NCBI GenBank assembly: GCA_902496295.1 | Contig: CABVAF010000002.1 | Coordinates: forward strand, 124,001 to 188,000 | From: an uncultured Clostridium sp. | Lineage (GTDB): Bacteria > Bacillota > Clostridia > TANB77 > CAG-508 | Direction: 5' to 3' | Length of the DNA stretch: 64,000 bases | Shown here: piece after piece, positions 46,801-55,798 of the stretch | Numbering within the stretch: the stretch's first letter is position 1 | Layout of the letters: each line of letters begins with the position of its first letter | Position numbers and translations under genes: made by a program | Notes under the pieces: model-generated | The model's database searches: none | What the model saw: the letters and a program-made list of their open reading frames with translations, nothing else | What the model was told of the DNA's origin: nothing

Positions 46801-47788
46801 ACACGTTACTACTAGTATCATTTGTTACCTTTAAACTTAATGTATAGTCAAGATTAGATTCTTTTTCTAATCTAAAAGGTCCTACTATATAATTTGAACC
46901 AGATACTGAAATTTTTGCTGCTGTGTCTTGGAATGTTATACTTTGTGAATTTGAATGTACATCATAGCTATCTGCTTGTTTTTCAGATTCATCAACAAAG
47001 TAATTATATAATTTTGTTATTTCTGAATTTAAGTCACTACCAAATTGTCTTGCAGCATATACATCTCCTAATCTTTCTAATATAGAAGAATCTTCTGTAA
47101 AATCTTTATAAGTTAAACTTCCAGCCTCTGCTCTATGAATTTCCAAGTTATTACTATCTGTGTAATCTCCTACTACATTCCATATAGCCATTTGTTGAAC
47201 TACATCTATAATGTCATCAATTTCTTCATCTGTAAAGTCTATTTCATATATTTGTGATCCTGAACCTGCTACGTAGTTTGTTCCTGCTTCAACTAATATA
47301 CCCTTGCCAATTCCTGCGTTTTGAAGTAATATCTTCTTATGAGCATGTGCATCCGCTTCTTCACTAGAATCTTTTGGTGCCACATATGCATGGTCAAAAA
47401 TCCATACCAATCTTTTGTAGTCATGCTCTGTAAGATCTGGTAAGGCTTTTTGAAGTTCATTTAGCATATTTGAAGATTTAAAATCAAAATAACGGTCATA
47501 ATTAACTCTTTCTGGTGTTCCAGAACCAAAGTCAGAACCTAAACCTACACCTCTATGTAAACAGAATATTGTCTGTCCTTCGTTTTTAGGTGTATTTGAA
47601 GATGCTGATGACTCATATAATCTCCAAATTGTCTTTCCGTCAGCTTGATATGTATAGCTGTCTCTGTAAATAGACATTGCGTTAAACCACTTGTCTCCAC
47701 TTGCTGCATTACTTATACTAAACAATCCAGCTAATATAACAACTGCTACTACTGACAATAGTAATGTTAATACTTTTCTTAGTTTCAT
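43844..47788 (-). CDS. Large repetitive surface adhesin with probable thioester domain
   Basis: 1314 aa. Sec signal peptide (about 1-29). N-terminal domain resembles TQXA/thioester adhesin domains: Cys76 in TIFCLHRGVG and Gln199 in VVQQMAIWNV could form the internal Cys-Gln thioester that binds host amines covalently. Then four tandem DUF11-like modules opening with (F/Y)DL(A/S)LRK(F/W)(I/V)T near residues 426, 671, 909 and 1113, each with IVTYTIR.YNEG and ..L...LEF motifs and joined by acidic DDDFEKLIIEE linkers. The C-terminus is a transmembrane helix (YIGLAAGVLLILSSGIILIKKF) without LPXTG. AAAGGGTGAG precedes the ATG. Adhesion role inferred. Confidence 0.8.
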   Translation of the reverse strand: MKLRKVLTLLLSVVAVVILAGLFSISNAASGDKWFNAMSIYRDSYTYQADGKTIWRLYESSASSNTPKNEGQTIFCLHRGVGLGSDFGSGTPERVNYDRYFDFKSSNMLNELQKALPDLTEHDYKRLVWIFDHAYVAPKDSSEEADAHAHKKILLQNAGIGKGILVEAGTNYVAGSGSQIYEIDFTDEEIDDIIDVVQQMAIWNVVGDYTDSNNLEIHRAEAGSLTYKDFTEDSSILERLGDVYAARQFGSDLNSEITKLYNYFVDESEKQADSYDVHSNSQSITFQDTAAKISVSGSNYIVGPFRLEKESNLDYTLSLKVTNDTSSNVLTNYTILDSNKQAVSSGTTIKDLVGQDFYLSIPNTTELGEVKLTVSGTYFGTVVTYWTVSGSEDIEQPIAVLERGENDFEDEIVVSDGPTERGVLDLSLRKFITKINDREIATNGEYIREPKVDVQPLADGTDTTASYRHNKAPILVEIGDIVTYTIRVYNEGDVDAYVKEITDYLPAQLEFLPDDELNKQYGWQPSNNGRRLVTDITSYDTAYTEEQEALYGSRENKTLLKAFGGSITDELDYLEVQVRCKVIDTGFRGVITNIAEITSFSDGNKLTSTDRDSFMFNANIPSDENLPNYRGNTSNKEDLSDSNYHYKGQEDDDDFEKLIIEEEPSPGDKKFDLALRKFITAVNDEELKELDGSYTREPDVDVSPLVQGSGTTAIYNHPKVPVSVAREDIVTYTIRVYNEGEIDGYVKEITDHLPPQLEFLVNDELNVRYGWKVSEDGRTITTDITSPDTEYSATRDQIYATRTTGDDKVLLKAFNGAELDYIDVQVRCKVKKDIDITQKITNIADITEDADKNNEPIDDRDSDEDNVDLPSDEDLPGYKDDEINSGDDYIPGQEDDDDFEKLIIEESVPKFDLALRKFITGVNETQIDNRVPVFTVTEDGEYVYEHTKEPVDVKTGDIVTYTIRIFNEGNMAGYAELVKDDIPDGLLFLPENQTNIEHRWKMYKEDGTETTNPEEADYIETDYLSKAQEEASGRVNLLQAFNPETMTQPDYHDIEVAFEVTEPNTSDRIIINHAQISEDADEDGNPVDDEDSEPDEWNEGEDDQDIEKIKVKYYDLALRKWVTESIVTYNGETTVTQTGNTAEMDPEPPAKVEIRGSRMDKTTVKFRFKIRVTNEGEIAGHVGEISDYIPEGLKFIQADNPEWKEVEGKVVTDQLKDTLLQPGESAEVEIVLTWINGEEHLGLMTNVAEISKDDGDDIDSTPDNQKDGEDDQDDAPVIISITTGAADVYGYIGLAAGVLLILSSGIILIKKFVI

Positions 47789-47824
47789 AATTTCTCACCC
47801 TTTTTAACCTATTACATTATTTAT

Positions 47825-47853
47825 ATTTTACTTTCATAATAAAAATAAGTCAA
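47825..47853 (-). promoter_or_regulatory. SigA-type promoter of the adhesin
   Basis: Read leftward: TTGACT, 17-bp spacer, TAAAAT, ending 36 bp before the start codon. Confidence 0.65.
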
Positions 47854-48069
47854 TAACAGTATTTACTAAGTTTTCCTATTATTACAAAAACCGTTTTTTC
47901 ACTATTACGGAAATAGTTGTCGTGGTTTTTTATTATATATATTAAACTTATATTACAATTATATTACATTTTCGTTACAAAAGCAAGTGCTTAGAGCAAC
48001 TTAATATCAACGGTTTTATAAATTTTAAATATAACTATTTTATTTGAATATATTTCAACATAAAATTTA

Positions 48070-48112
48070 AAAAAACTAATAATTAAGTTTTTATCTTAAT
48101 TATTAGTTTTTT
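48070..48112 (-). terminator. Terminator of the HdeD-like gene
   Basis: A perfect 18-bp stem (48070-48087 with 48095-48112) with A and T tracts on both sides, 36 bp beyond the leftward stop. Confidence 0.85.
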
Positions 48113-48147
48113 AACTTTTTATTGTTACATATAATAGTTTTCCAATA

Positions 48148-48699
48148 TTATTTTTCTTCTTTTAAATGATATAATATTGTACATGCATCTATTATATTTA
48201 ATATTTCTACTACTAATAATGCTAATCCTACTAATGTTGTTACTGCCATTGTTGCTTCAAATGGATTAAATATAACAAGAAATCCTAAAACAATTCCTAT
48301 TATTGCTATAAAAAGCATTAATCCCCAATTACTATTTGGTACTGTTTTTATATTAAGTGCCATTTGAAAAGTAATTAAGCTTTTTAATATAATCCATACT
48401 GCAAATATAATAGGTAAAAATTCAATTAGAGCATCTGCACATACTGTTATAACAGCTCCTGCAAAAACCTCTATTAAACCTTCAATAAGCTCAAAACTCA
48501 TTAGTTTTTGTGTTGGGTCTATTTTAAAATAGTTAATAATGTGTATAACACCATCAATCATAATTATAAGACCAAACAAAATTGTTATTAATGATAATGA
48601 TTCTGCTGGTTTAAATATTAAAAATAGTGCTACTATCAGCATTAAAGCTGATGCTACAATTGATACTTTCTCATATTTTCTTGTGTAATTTACCAACAT
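48148..48699 (-). CDS. HdeD/DUF308 family membrane protein
   Basis: 183 aa with about six hydrophobic segments arranged as three repeats (VASALMLIVALFLIF, ITILFGLIIMIDGVIHII, VFAGAVITV, IIFAVWIILKSLI, LMLFIAIIGIVLGFLVIF, LVGLALLVVEILNII). The repeated pattern and the FNPFEA segment fit HdeD, an acid-stress family in enterobacteria; the role in Firmicutes is unknown. GGAGAG precedes the ATG. Confidence 0.85.
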   Translation of the reverse strand: MLVNYTRKYEKVSIVASALMLIVALFLIFKPAESLSLITILFGLIIMIDGVIHIINYFKIDPTQKLMSFELIEGLIEVFAGAVITVCADALIEFLPIIFAVWIILKSLITFQMALNIKTVPNSNWGLMLFIAIIGIVLGFLVIFNPFEATMAVTTLVGLALLVVEILNIIDACTILYHLKEEK

Positions 48700-48839
48700 T
48701 TTTATCTCTCCTTTCTTTGTAAAAAGTTTTGTTTTTTTATATCTTTTGTATACTTTTATTTTATATCATTTTTTGTAAAAAAAAGCAATATGAATTTAAT
48801 ATAAAGAATATAAATTCACATTGCTAGTATATATTTAGA

Positions 48840-50867
48840 TTATATTTTTATTTGTTCAAATTCAATTATTACTTTAAACAAATCCCCATCTAAGTAGATA
48901 TTAAAGGTGCCTCCCTGTAAAGTTGTAAGGCTAGTTGCAATTGAAAGTCCTAATCCGCTACCTTCCGTATTTCTTGCGCTATCTCCTCTTACAAAACGTT
49001 GCATTAATTCATCTGTAGATATGTTTAATTTTTCTTTAGATATATTTTTCATTTGTATTGTTATTTTATTATTATTTGGTATTACATCTATATATACTCT
49101 TGTATTTTCCATTGCATATTTAGAAATATTTGAATACATGTTTTCTAAAACTCTATACATATACCTGCTGTCTGCGTTTATATAAACACTTTTCTCTGGC
49201 AATGACATTACTTCTTCTAGATTTCTTGCTTTAAACTTATCTTCAAATTCTCCAGAAATTTGTTTTAATAATTCATTTACATTTAATTTTTCAATGTTTA
49301 ACTTTATATTTCCAGATGAAGCTTTCGAGGCTTCTACTAAGTCTTCTGTAAGTCTTTTTAACCTTTGAGATTTATTATCTAATATTGTTAAATATTCTCT
49401 TGCTTGTTCATTAGGCAATTCTTCTTTTTTTAATAAATCTACATAGTTTATAATTGAAGTAAGAGGTGTCTTTATATCATGAGATACATTTGTAATTAAT
49501 TCTGTCTTCAATCTTTCACTCTTTAGTTTCTCTTGTATTGCATTAGAAAGTCCTCCTGCTATATCATTTACTTGTACTGCAACATCACGTAAAGAACCCT
49601 TATATCTATTCTCATCTAAATGTACCTCTGTGTTTCCCATATAAATTTGTTTTATTGCATTTTTTATTTCTGCATATCTTACTAACCATTGGTGTATTTT
49701 TATAAAAGCATATCCCCATACAGCTATAAGTAAAATAACACCTATATTATCTGCTGTTCCAAATCCAATTATATTTACTATTCCAAATACTATAGTTATT
49801 AATATTAGTTTAACCGTCATGTTTGCATTTTTTGTCATTGATGTTACTAAATTTTTAATCCACCTTATTATTCTATATGTTATTGTATTTCTAAATAAGG
49901 TCTTTGCTTTTATTCTTTTTATAAAAGTTTCTAAAAAGAACACAAAAGATATATATACTATAGTGGCTCCAATTGCTGTTCCCATGAGTATTAGCGTTAA
50001 ATTATCAGATGAAAGCGCTATTAAAAATCCACAACCAATCATTGATAGAATAAATAGTAAAATTAATGCAACAAGCAACGGTGTTCTGTCAAACGAATTT
50101 AATATAACCTCACCTTTTTCATTTCTTAGTCCTATTAAGAAACAGTTCATTATAATAAGTACTAAGACTGCAACTATACTTATTGGCAATAAATAAAGTG
50201 CTGGTTTATATAGTATTTTTGCCATATCAAATATAATTTTGTTTGTTCTATATTGATCATAATATGTTAAATCGTTTTCTAAACTTGTATATACGCTATA
50301 ATCTCCTTTTTCATTTATACGTTTGTAAATACTCTTATAGCGTATTTCCTCTATTTTTAACTTTTCAATAGAAGTATTAACATTATCTTTTTCATAATTC
50401 CAATAAATCGTGTTATTAGCTAATCTCTCCTTTATTTCTTCTATTGTATCAGTATTCATTGTATGTTCAACATTTGTATATGCAACAGCATTTTCATTAT
50501 CTACTATTAAATATTTAAAGTTTTTATATTCATAAGATGTCAAATAGTTAATTCTTCCTATTTCATCTCCTATTTGAACATTATCTTGATAATCATCATA
50601 TGGTCCATATCTGTTACTTGTATAATAGCTTTCTCCTTCTGGTTCTTCTACTAATATTGATGTTGAATTTATTGCAAAATTATTTATAATAGACGAACCA
50701 TACATATACATAAAATTATCTGTTTCAAAAAAGTTATCTACATCTTGTACCTGCTGGTTTTCACTCCTATAGTATAAACTTAGGGCTGAAAAAATAGATA
50801 TTACAATAAAAATAGGAATTAATATATATCCAATTACTTTAATAAATTCTTTCGTTCTATTCTTCAT
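48840..50867 (-). CDS. Sensor histidine kinase with multi-helix membrane domain
   Basis: 675 aa. An N-terminal helix (~12-33) is followed by an extracytoplasmic domain (~34-210), then five or six transmembrane helices (~215-395). A HAMP-like linker follows (YMGNTEVHLDENRYKGSLRD), HisKA with NVSHDIKTPLTSIINYVDLL, and HATPase with GSGLGLSIATSL; the N box (VLENMYSNISKYA) is slightly divergent. It precedes a VanR-like regulator by 24 bp, as the second gene of the operon. Stimulus unknown. Confidence 0.9.
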   Translation of the reverse strand: MKNRTKEFIKVIGYILIPIFIVISIFSALSLYYRSENQQVQDVDNFFETDNFMYMYGSSIINNFAINSTSILVEEPEGESYYTSNRYGPYDDYQDNVQIGDEIGRINYLTSYEYKNFKYLIVDNENAVAYTNVEHTMNTDTIEEIKERLANNTIYWNYEKDNVNTSIEKLKIEEIRYKSIYKRINEKGDYSVYTSLENDLTYYDQYRTNKIIFDMAKILYKPALYLLPISIVAVLVLIIMNCFLIGLRNEKGEVILNSFDRTPLLVALILLFILSMIGCGFLIALSSDNLTLILMGTAIGATIVYISFVFFLETFIKRIKAKTLFRNTITYRIIRWIKNLVTSMTKNANMTVKLILITIVFGIVNIIGFGTADNIGVILLIAVWGYAFIKIHQWLVRYAEIKNAIKQIYMGNTEVHLDENRYKGSLRDVAVQVNDIAGGLSNAIQEKLKSERLKTELITNVSHDIKTPLTSIINYVDLLKKEELPNEQAREYLTILDNKSQRLKRLTEDLVEASKASSGNIKLNIEKLNVNELLKQISGEFEDKFKARNLEEVMSLPEKSVYINADSRYMYRVLENMYSNISKYAMENTRVYIDVIPNNNKITIQMKNISKEKLNISTDELMQRFVRGDSARNTEGSGLGLSIATSLTTLQGGTFNIYLDGDLFKVIIEFEQIKI

Positions 50868-50891
50868 ATCTATTCACCACCTTTTTTTATT

Positions 50892-51602
50892 TTATGCATC
50901 TAAATTTTCTATTTTATAACCTATTCCCCATATAACTTTTAAATATCTTGGTTCTCTAGGGTTTATTTCTATTTTTTCTCTTATATGTCTAATATGTACG
51001 GCTATTATATTCTCTGCTCCATATGCTTCATCTTCCCATACGTTTTCATATATTTGCTCTATAGAATAAACTTTTCCTTTATTTTGTGTTAAAAATCTTA
51101 AAATATTATATTCTGTAGGAGTAAGTTTAACTTCTCTTTCTCCAACTACTACTTGTTTAGTGTTATCATCAATAATTAAATCTCCAGATTTATACATATT
51201 ATCATTATTATTCATCTTCTCAGCTATAGAACCTAGACTTGTATATCTTCTTATTTGCGAATTTACTCTAGCTATTAATTCTAAAGGATTAAATGGTTTG
51301 GTAATATAGTCATCTGCTCCATTATTTAGCCCTGATATTTTGTCATAATCTTCTGATTTTGCAGATAACATAATTATAGGTATAGCTTTATCTTTTCTTA
51401 TTAAGTTTGCTACACTAATTCCGTCTAATTCTGGCATCATTATATCTAATAAAATTAAATGGATATCGTCATTTTCTTTCACTATTTTTAAAGCTTCTCT
51501 TCCGTTATATGCTTTTAAGACATTATATCCTTCTCTTTTTAGATAAATCTCAATAGCTTCTACAATTTCCTTGTCATCATCACAAACTAATATATTATAC
51601 AT
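50892..51602 (-). CDS. OmpR-family response regulator
   Basis: 236 aa. Receiver: YNILVCDDDKEIVEAIE, phospho-Asp in IHLILLDIMMPELDG, IIMLSAKSED, YITKPFNPLEL. Winged helix: VVVGEREVKLTPTEYNILRFL, VWEDEAYGAENIIAVHIRHIREKIE. AAAAGGGG precedes the ATG. Partner of the kinase at 48840-50867; VanR-like by overall pattern, but no resistance genes lie nearby. Confidence 0.93.
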   Translation of the reverse strand: MYNILVCDDDKEIVEAIEIYLKREGYNVLKAYNGREALKIVKENDDIHLILLDIMMPELDGISVANLIRKDKAIPIIMLSAKSEDYDKISGLNNGADDYITKPFNPLELIARVNSQIRRYTSLGSIAEKMNNNDNMYKSGDLIIDDNTKQVVVGEREVKLTPTEYNILRFLTQNKGKVYSIEQIYENVWEDEAYGAENIIAVHIRHIREKIEINPREPRYLKVIWGIGYKIENLDA

Positions 51603-51742
51603 AAGATTCCCCTTTTCTAACTTTTTAGTTATTAGTCCAATAATACTTCTTTTTTATATTATTTTATACGCTTATTACTATAGCATATTTTTATTAAGAA
51701 AACAGACAGTCTTTATTAATTTTTTATTAATAATTTACAATT

Positions 51743-52948
51743 CTATTTTTCTTCCTTATTTGCATCTTCATCTACAGACACAACTTTTTTAATATTTTTT
51801 CCTTTTATGACTTCTTTTCTTCCATTATTTCTATATTCTATAAACTCTTCTACAAGTAATTTTATAACAGCCATAATAGGTACAGCTAAGAACATTCCAA
51901 GTACTCCAAAATATGCTCCTCCAACAGTTACTGCGAATATTACTAGTAATGGACTCATTTTTAATGAACTTCCAACAATTTTTGGATTAATTATATTAGC
52001 ATCTATTTGTTGCAATACAATTACTACAATAGCCATAATTATAGCCTGACCAATACCTCCTGTAAATATTGTTATAATTACAGCTACTATAACAGCAATT
52101 ATAGCTCCAAAATATGGAATTAAATTAAATAATCCTATCATAAATCCTAATAAAACTGCATATCTTACGCCTATTATAGACATTGCTATAGATACTAAAA
52201 TTCCTACAATAATAGCATCTAAAAATTGGCTTGCTAAAAATTTAAAAAATATTTCATTTGATCTATTAAAGTATTCTCCTACTTTTAAATATGTATCCTT
52301 CTTAAATATAGCTCTTGATAATCTTTTTAAAAAGTTTAATATTTGCTTTCTTTCAACAAGTATATATACAGAAACTACAAAGGCTACAAATGCGTTGAAT
52401 ATACCAGTTACAATATTAAATGCACCTTTTAGATAATTTACAATACTTTCTAAACTTGTAAATCTTTCTAAATCTATATCTTGTATTTTTGCAATTGCAT
52501 TTGTTATAATATCGCTCTTTAAAAATGATTCAGCAGGAAGCTGGTCTATAGCCTGCAAAGTAGCATTATAATAATTCTGAATATTATTTACAAATTCTAT
52601 TGCACTATCTATAATAGCTGGAATTACAAATGTAAGTGCTATAACAATTATTAAAAGTGCAATTATATATACTGTTGCCACAGATAGTACTCTTGCATGT
52701 TTATTTATAAATCTCTTTCTCTTAGTCTTTTTAAATAAATTTTCTATTCCTCTGCATGGCATATATAATAAATATGCTATTAATAGCCCTACTAAAAATG
52801 GCGCCAGTACAGAAAATAGCGTTCTAATCCATTCCCCTATTTGAGTAAAGTTATCTAATAATTTGTAAACCAAAATTAGCAATAACCCTACTGTAAAAAT
52901 AGCTATCCAACTTTTCCAATTTTCACTTTTTTTCTCTTTACTATTCAT
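51743..52948 (-). CDS. AI-2E family transporter
   Basis: 401 aa with seven to eight transmembrane helices: FTVGLLLILVYKLL, LFSVLAPFLVGLLIAYLLY, ATVYIIALLIIVIALTFVI, late GLFNLIPYFGAIIAVIVAVI and the conserved MSPLLVIFAVTVGGAYFGVLGMFLAVP. This family includes AI-2 exporter TqsA and Na+/H+ antiporters, so the substrate is undetermined. Charged C-terminal tail (KGKNIKKVVSVDEDANKEEK). Confidence 0.9.
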   Translation of the reverse strand: MNSKEKKSENWKSWIAIFTVGLLLILVYKLLDNFTQIGEWIRTLFSVLAPFLVGLLIAYLLYMPCRGIENLFKKTKRKRFINKHARVLSVATVYIIALLIIVIALTFVIPAIIDSAIEFVNNIQNYYNATLQAIDQLPAESFLKSDIITNAIAKIQDIDLERFTSLESIVNYLKGAFNIVTGIFNAFVAFVVSVYILVERKQILNFLKRLSRAIFKKDTYLKVGEYFNRSNEIFFKFLASQFLDAIIVGILVSIAMSIIGVRYAVLLGFMIGLFNLIPYFGAIIAVIVAVIITIFTGGIGQAIIMAIVVIVLQQIDANIINPKIVGSSLKMSPLLVIFAVTVGGAYFGVLGMFLAVPIMAVIKLLVEEFIEYRNNGRKEVIKGKNIKKVVSVDEDANKEEK

Positions 52949-53012
52949 AACTTAAACCTTTCTATATTTAAAACATTTATTTTCAATACATTAATATATA
53001 AAGCTTTATATA

Positions 53013-53780
53013 CTACAAATCTATATCTAATTCTATTGGACAATGGTCACTTCCATATATGTCTGAATGAATTGAACTCTCTTTAATTTTACTTTCAATT
53101 GATTTAGAAACTATAAAATAGTCAATTCTCCAACCTACATTTTTCTCTCTTGCATGAAACATATATGACCACCAGGTATATGAATCTTCTTTATTAGGAT
53201 ATAAAAATCTAAACGTGTCTACAAAACCAGCACTTAATAGCTCCGTCATTTTAGTTCTTTCTTCGATTGTAAAGCCAGCATTTCTTGTATTTGTCTTTGG
53301 ATTTTTTAAGTCTATTTCCTCATGAGCTACATTTAAGTCCCCACAATATACTACAGGCTTTTTTTTATCTAAATTAGATAAATAATTTCTAATTTCATCT
53401 TCCCACACTTGCCTATAATCCAGTCTTTCTAGTTCTCTTTTAGAATTTGGTGTATAACAATCCACTAAATAAAAATTGTCAAACTCTAATGTTATTATTC
53501 TTCCTTCTTGGTCATGTTCCTTCTTTCCAATTCCGTATGTAACATTAATTGGCTTTTTCTTAGTAAACACAGCTGTTCCCGAATATCCTTTTTTTACAGC
53601 GCTATTCCAGTAAGAATAATAGCCATTAAATATATTATTTATTTCTTCTGTAATTTGGTCTTCCTGCATCTTAGTTTCCTGTATAGAAAATATATTTGCA
53701 TCTATTTCTTTAAAAAATTTATCAAATCCTTTCGTCATAGCAGCTCTTAATCCATTTACATTCCATGATATTAGTTTCAT
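53013..53780 (-). CDS. exoA: Exodeoxyribonuclease III (AP endonuclease)
   Basis: 255 aa from the ATG at 53780. MKLISWNVNGLRAA at the start, catalytic/metal residues in FSIQETKMQ, YCGDLNVAHEEIDL, RIDYFIVSKS and SDHCPIELDID. Repairs abasic sites in DNA. AAAGGAAAG precedes this ATG; the 35 in-frame codons upstream are AT-rich and not typical of the family. Confidence 0.95.
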   Translation of the reverse strand: MKLISWNVNGLRAAMTKGFDKFFKEIDANIFSIQETKMQEDQITEEINNIFNGYYSYWNSAVKKGYSGTAVFTKKKPINVTYGIGKKEHDQEGRIITLEFDNFYLVDCYTPNSKRELERLDYRQVWEDEIRNYLSNLDKKKPVVYCGDLNVAHEEIDLKNPKTNTRNAGFTIEERTKMTELLSAGFVDTFRFLYPNKEDSYTWWSYMFHAREKNVGWRIDYFIVSKSIESKIKESSIHSDIYGSDHCPIELDIDL

Positions 53781-53889
53781 ATTATTTCTTTCCTTTCTAT
53801 AATATAATGTTTTATTTATTTTTAATGTATATAAAACAATTTTAATTAAGTCTAGTATAATTTTATTTTTACAATTACAAAACAAAAAA

Positions 53890-53905
53890 GCGACCTTATG
53901 GTCGC
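53890..53905 (-). terminator. Terminator of the SleB-domain gene
   Basis: GCGACC/GGTCGC stem with a 4-nt loop, followed leftward by six T residues, 10 bp beyond the stop. Confidence 0.85.
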
Positions 53906-53915
53906 CTTTGTTATA

Positions 53916-54920
53916 TTATTTAGTATTAAAGTACCAGTTACCACCTATATTAACACTTCCTGAAGTTTGATATCCTCTAAAGCTTAAATAGTTGTGGTTT
54001 CTTTTACCATTTAATGCATCTAATACTGCTTGTTTTACATAGCTTGGATAATTTCCGTTTAATCTCTTTTTCCAATGGCTATCTATTGAATAGCAGAATT
54101 GGTTTGGCGCCATATATTGACTTAATGGGTCTGAACCATATTTTTTCCATCTACTACTTTCAGCTCTGTTTGCAGCACATGTTATAACTGCTAATGCTCC
54201 ATTATAACTAGAACCACATTCTTGTGCAGTAATAGCACATAGTAGGTCTAATTCAGAAGATGAATATGACCACTTTCCGCCACTATATCTTACAGAAGCA
54301 CTTCTTGAAACTGTTTGTTTTTGTCTTACTTCTATAATTTTATCTACTGGCTCTTTTATAACTTTTTCTGATAATTTTATTTTTTCTATTTCTTTGTCGT
54401 TTTGATATTTAACTTTATAAGTTATCTCTTTAAGTCCGTCTTTACCTTCTTGTACAACTTTGTCTTGCTTTTGACTAGCACCTGATGAAACATCTTTCTT
54501 TACTGTTTCAAATGGTATTTTAACTTGTTCTGTAATTATTTTTTCTACTATATTATCATATGATGCTAAAACTTCTTCTGCAGTAATATTTTGTGAACTT
54601 TCTACCTCTTCGGCTTCTTCTACTACTTCTTCTGTTTCTTTTGTAATTCTTATTGTTTTGTTATCTGTTAGTTCAGAATTTTTATCTGGTACTGTCTTTT
54701 CATCTTCTAATAATATAATATGATTTTCATCTAATATTTCTGATACTTTTGTTTTAGTAGTTAATACATTCATTTCATAACCACTAGCTAGTATAATTTT
54801 AACATTAGTTGGTTGTACGTTTCCTGCAAGTACTGTTGCACTTGTTACAAAAAGTATAAATACTAAACTAATTATTAAAACTTTTTTCAGAGATATTGAT
54901 GCTTTATCGTTATTTTTCAT
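53916..54920 (-). CDS. Secreted DUF348-G5-SleB-domain cell wall hydrolase
   Basis: 334 aa. N-terminal hydrophobic helix (KKVLIISLVFILFVTSATVLA), a DUF348-like ubiquitin-fold segment (VKIILASGYEMNVLTTKTKVSEIL), a Glu-rich linker, a G5 domain (EKIITEQVKIPFETVKK to YKVKYQNDKEIEK), and a C-terminal hydrolase_2/SleB-like domain with LLCAITAQECGSSYNGALAVITCAANR. SleB-type enzymes are lytic transglycosylases of spore cortex or cell wall; the Glu of AQECG fits the catalytic acid. AAAGGAGG lies upstream of the ATG at 54920, which I prefer over codons 21 residues earlier. Confidence 0.88.
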   Translation of the reverse strand: MKNNDKASISLKKVLIISLVFILFVTSATVLAGNVQPTNVKIILASGYEMNVLTTKTKVSEILDENHIILLEDEKTVPDKNSELTDNKTIRITKETEEVVEEAEEVESSQNITAEEVLASYDNIVEKIITEQVKIPFETVKKDVSSGASQKQDKVVQEGKDGLKEITYKVKYQNDKEIEKIKLSEKVIKEPVDKIIEVRQKQTVSRSASVRYSGGKWSYSSSELDLLCAITAQECGSSYNGALAVITCAANRAESSRWKKYGSDPLSQYMAPNQFCYSIDSHWKKRLNGNYPSYVKQAVLDALNGKRNHNYLSFRGYQTSGSVNIGGNWYFNTK

Positions 54921-55051
54921 AGAAAATTTTTCCTCCTTTAAAAGCAACATGTTTATTATAACATCTATTTCTTTTTTTGTCAAATTTTGTACAATTTTCT
55001 AACTCTTTACTCCTACAAGCATCTTGCTTTTTTGCCTATTTGTCTAAACGT

Positions 55052-55087
55052 TACAAGCCCCTATATTAATAATATATGAGGCTTGTA
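55052..55087. repeat. Hairpin in the gap before the SleB-domain gene
   Basis: TACAAGCC pairs with GGCTTGTA with further A/T pairing inside. It lies between two leftward genes, without a T run, so its termination strength is doubtful. Confidence 0.5.
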
Positions 55088-55117
55088 CTTAAAATATTAC
55101 TATTTTTTATAACTTTT

Positions 55118-55603
55118 TTAGTTAGGCATGATATTAATAACTTCTTTTACTGAATTTTCAGTGGTTTCATGGTTAGTTTTAGTATCTGTATTATCTACAA
55201 TATTTGTAACATCTATATTTTCATCATTTATTTCTACATCTATGCCTGTGATATCTTGAAGTGTCCCAGGTGCATAACCAGCTTTATACTGTAAAAACCA
55301 TGTTCCAATATCTACTATATCCATTCTACTTCTAGGATATTTAATAATTTTATAACCTAATCCTAAATATTCTTGTGTACCACCATCTAGATACGTACCT
55401 ATTTTAAATGAAAATATAGGATTTTTATCATTTTCTAACCTAGATTTGTCAATACTCCCCAAAATTATACTTAAAACTATAAGTATATTAATTACTGCCA
55501 AAGTTGCAATTACTCTCTTTAATACTTTTTCTTTAGTATTAGGTTTTTCCGTGAATTCATTTTTCACTTTATTATTTAGATCCTTTTCTAATCTTTTCTC
55601 CAT
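55118..55603 (-). CDS. Single-pass membrane protein, unknown function
   Basis: 161 aa. Charged cytoplasmic N-terminus (1-27), one transmembrane helix (VLKRVIATLAVINILIVLSIIL, ~28-49), and an extracytoplasmic domain with SFKIGTYLDGGTQEYLGLGYKIIKYP and IGTWFLQY, followed by an Asp/Asn/Thr-rich tail. AGGTGG precedes the ATG. I do not recognise the family. Confidence 0.75.
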   Translation of the reverse strand: MEKRLEKDLNNKVKNEFTEKPNTKEKVLKRVIATLAVINILIVLSIILGSIDKSRLENDKNPIFSFKIGTYLDGGTQEYLGLGYKIIKYPRSRMDIVDIGTWFLQYKAGYAPGTLQDITGIDVEINDENIDVTNIVDNTDTKTNHETTENSVKEVINIMPN

Positions 55604-55740
55604 AATTATCCACCTTTTATCATATAATAATTAATTAATATTAATGTATATAATTTTATGATTTATTATTTTTCTTTCATAATATATTAAATTTACATTA
55701 TTTGCAATATAATAATACACAATAATTTCACATTTTTCTC

Positions 55741-55769
55741 TTGTAAACATCATATTTATATGCTATTAT
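55741..55769 (+). promoter_or_regulatory. Promoter of lemA-htpX
   Basis: TTGTAA (55741-55746), a 17-bp spacer ending TGC (extended -10), and TATTAT (55764-55769); 29 bp before the lemA start. Confidence 0.7.
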
Positions 55770-55798
55770 TAAATTAAATTTTTATAGGAGGATACAGT

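Larger units (their letters stand above)
47789..48147. other. 359-bp intergenic region upstream of the adhesin
   Basis: Contains the adhesin promoter (47825-47853), an imperfect stem built from AAAAACC/GGTTTTT with inner ACTATT/AATAGT (about 47882-47925), and the terminator of the next gene at 48070-48112. No ORF supported. Confidence 0.6.

Noticed and set aside
43844..47788. Repeats at the DNA level as a CRISPR or satellite array
   Set aside because: The periodicity (~700 bp) is that of protein modules diverged in sequence; there are no short identical direct repeats with spacers.
48840..51602. VanS/VanR-type resistance locus
   Set aside because: The regulators resemble VanR-type proteins in general pattern only; no D-Ala-D-Lac ligase or related genes are nearby.
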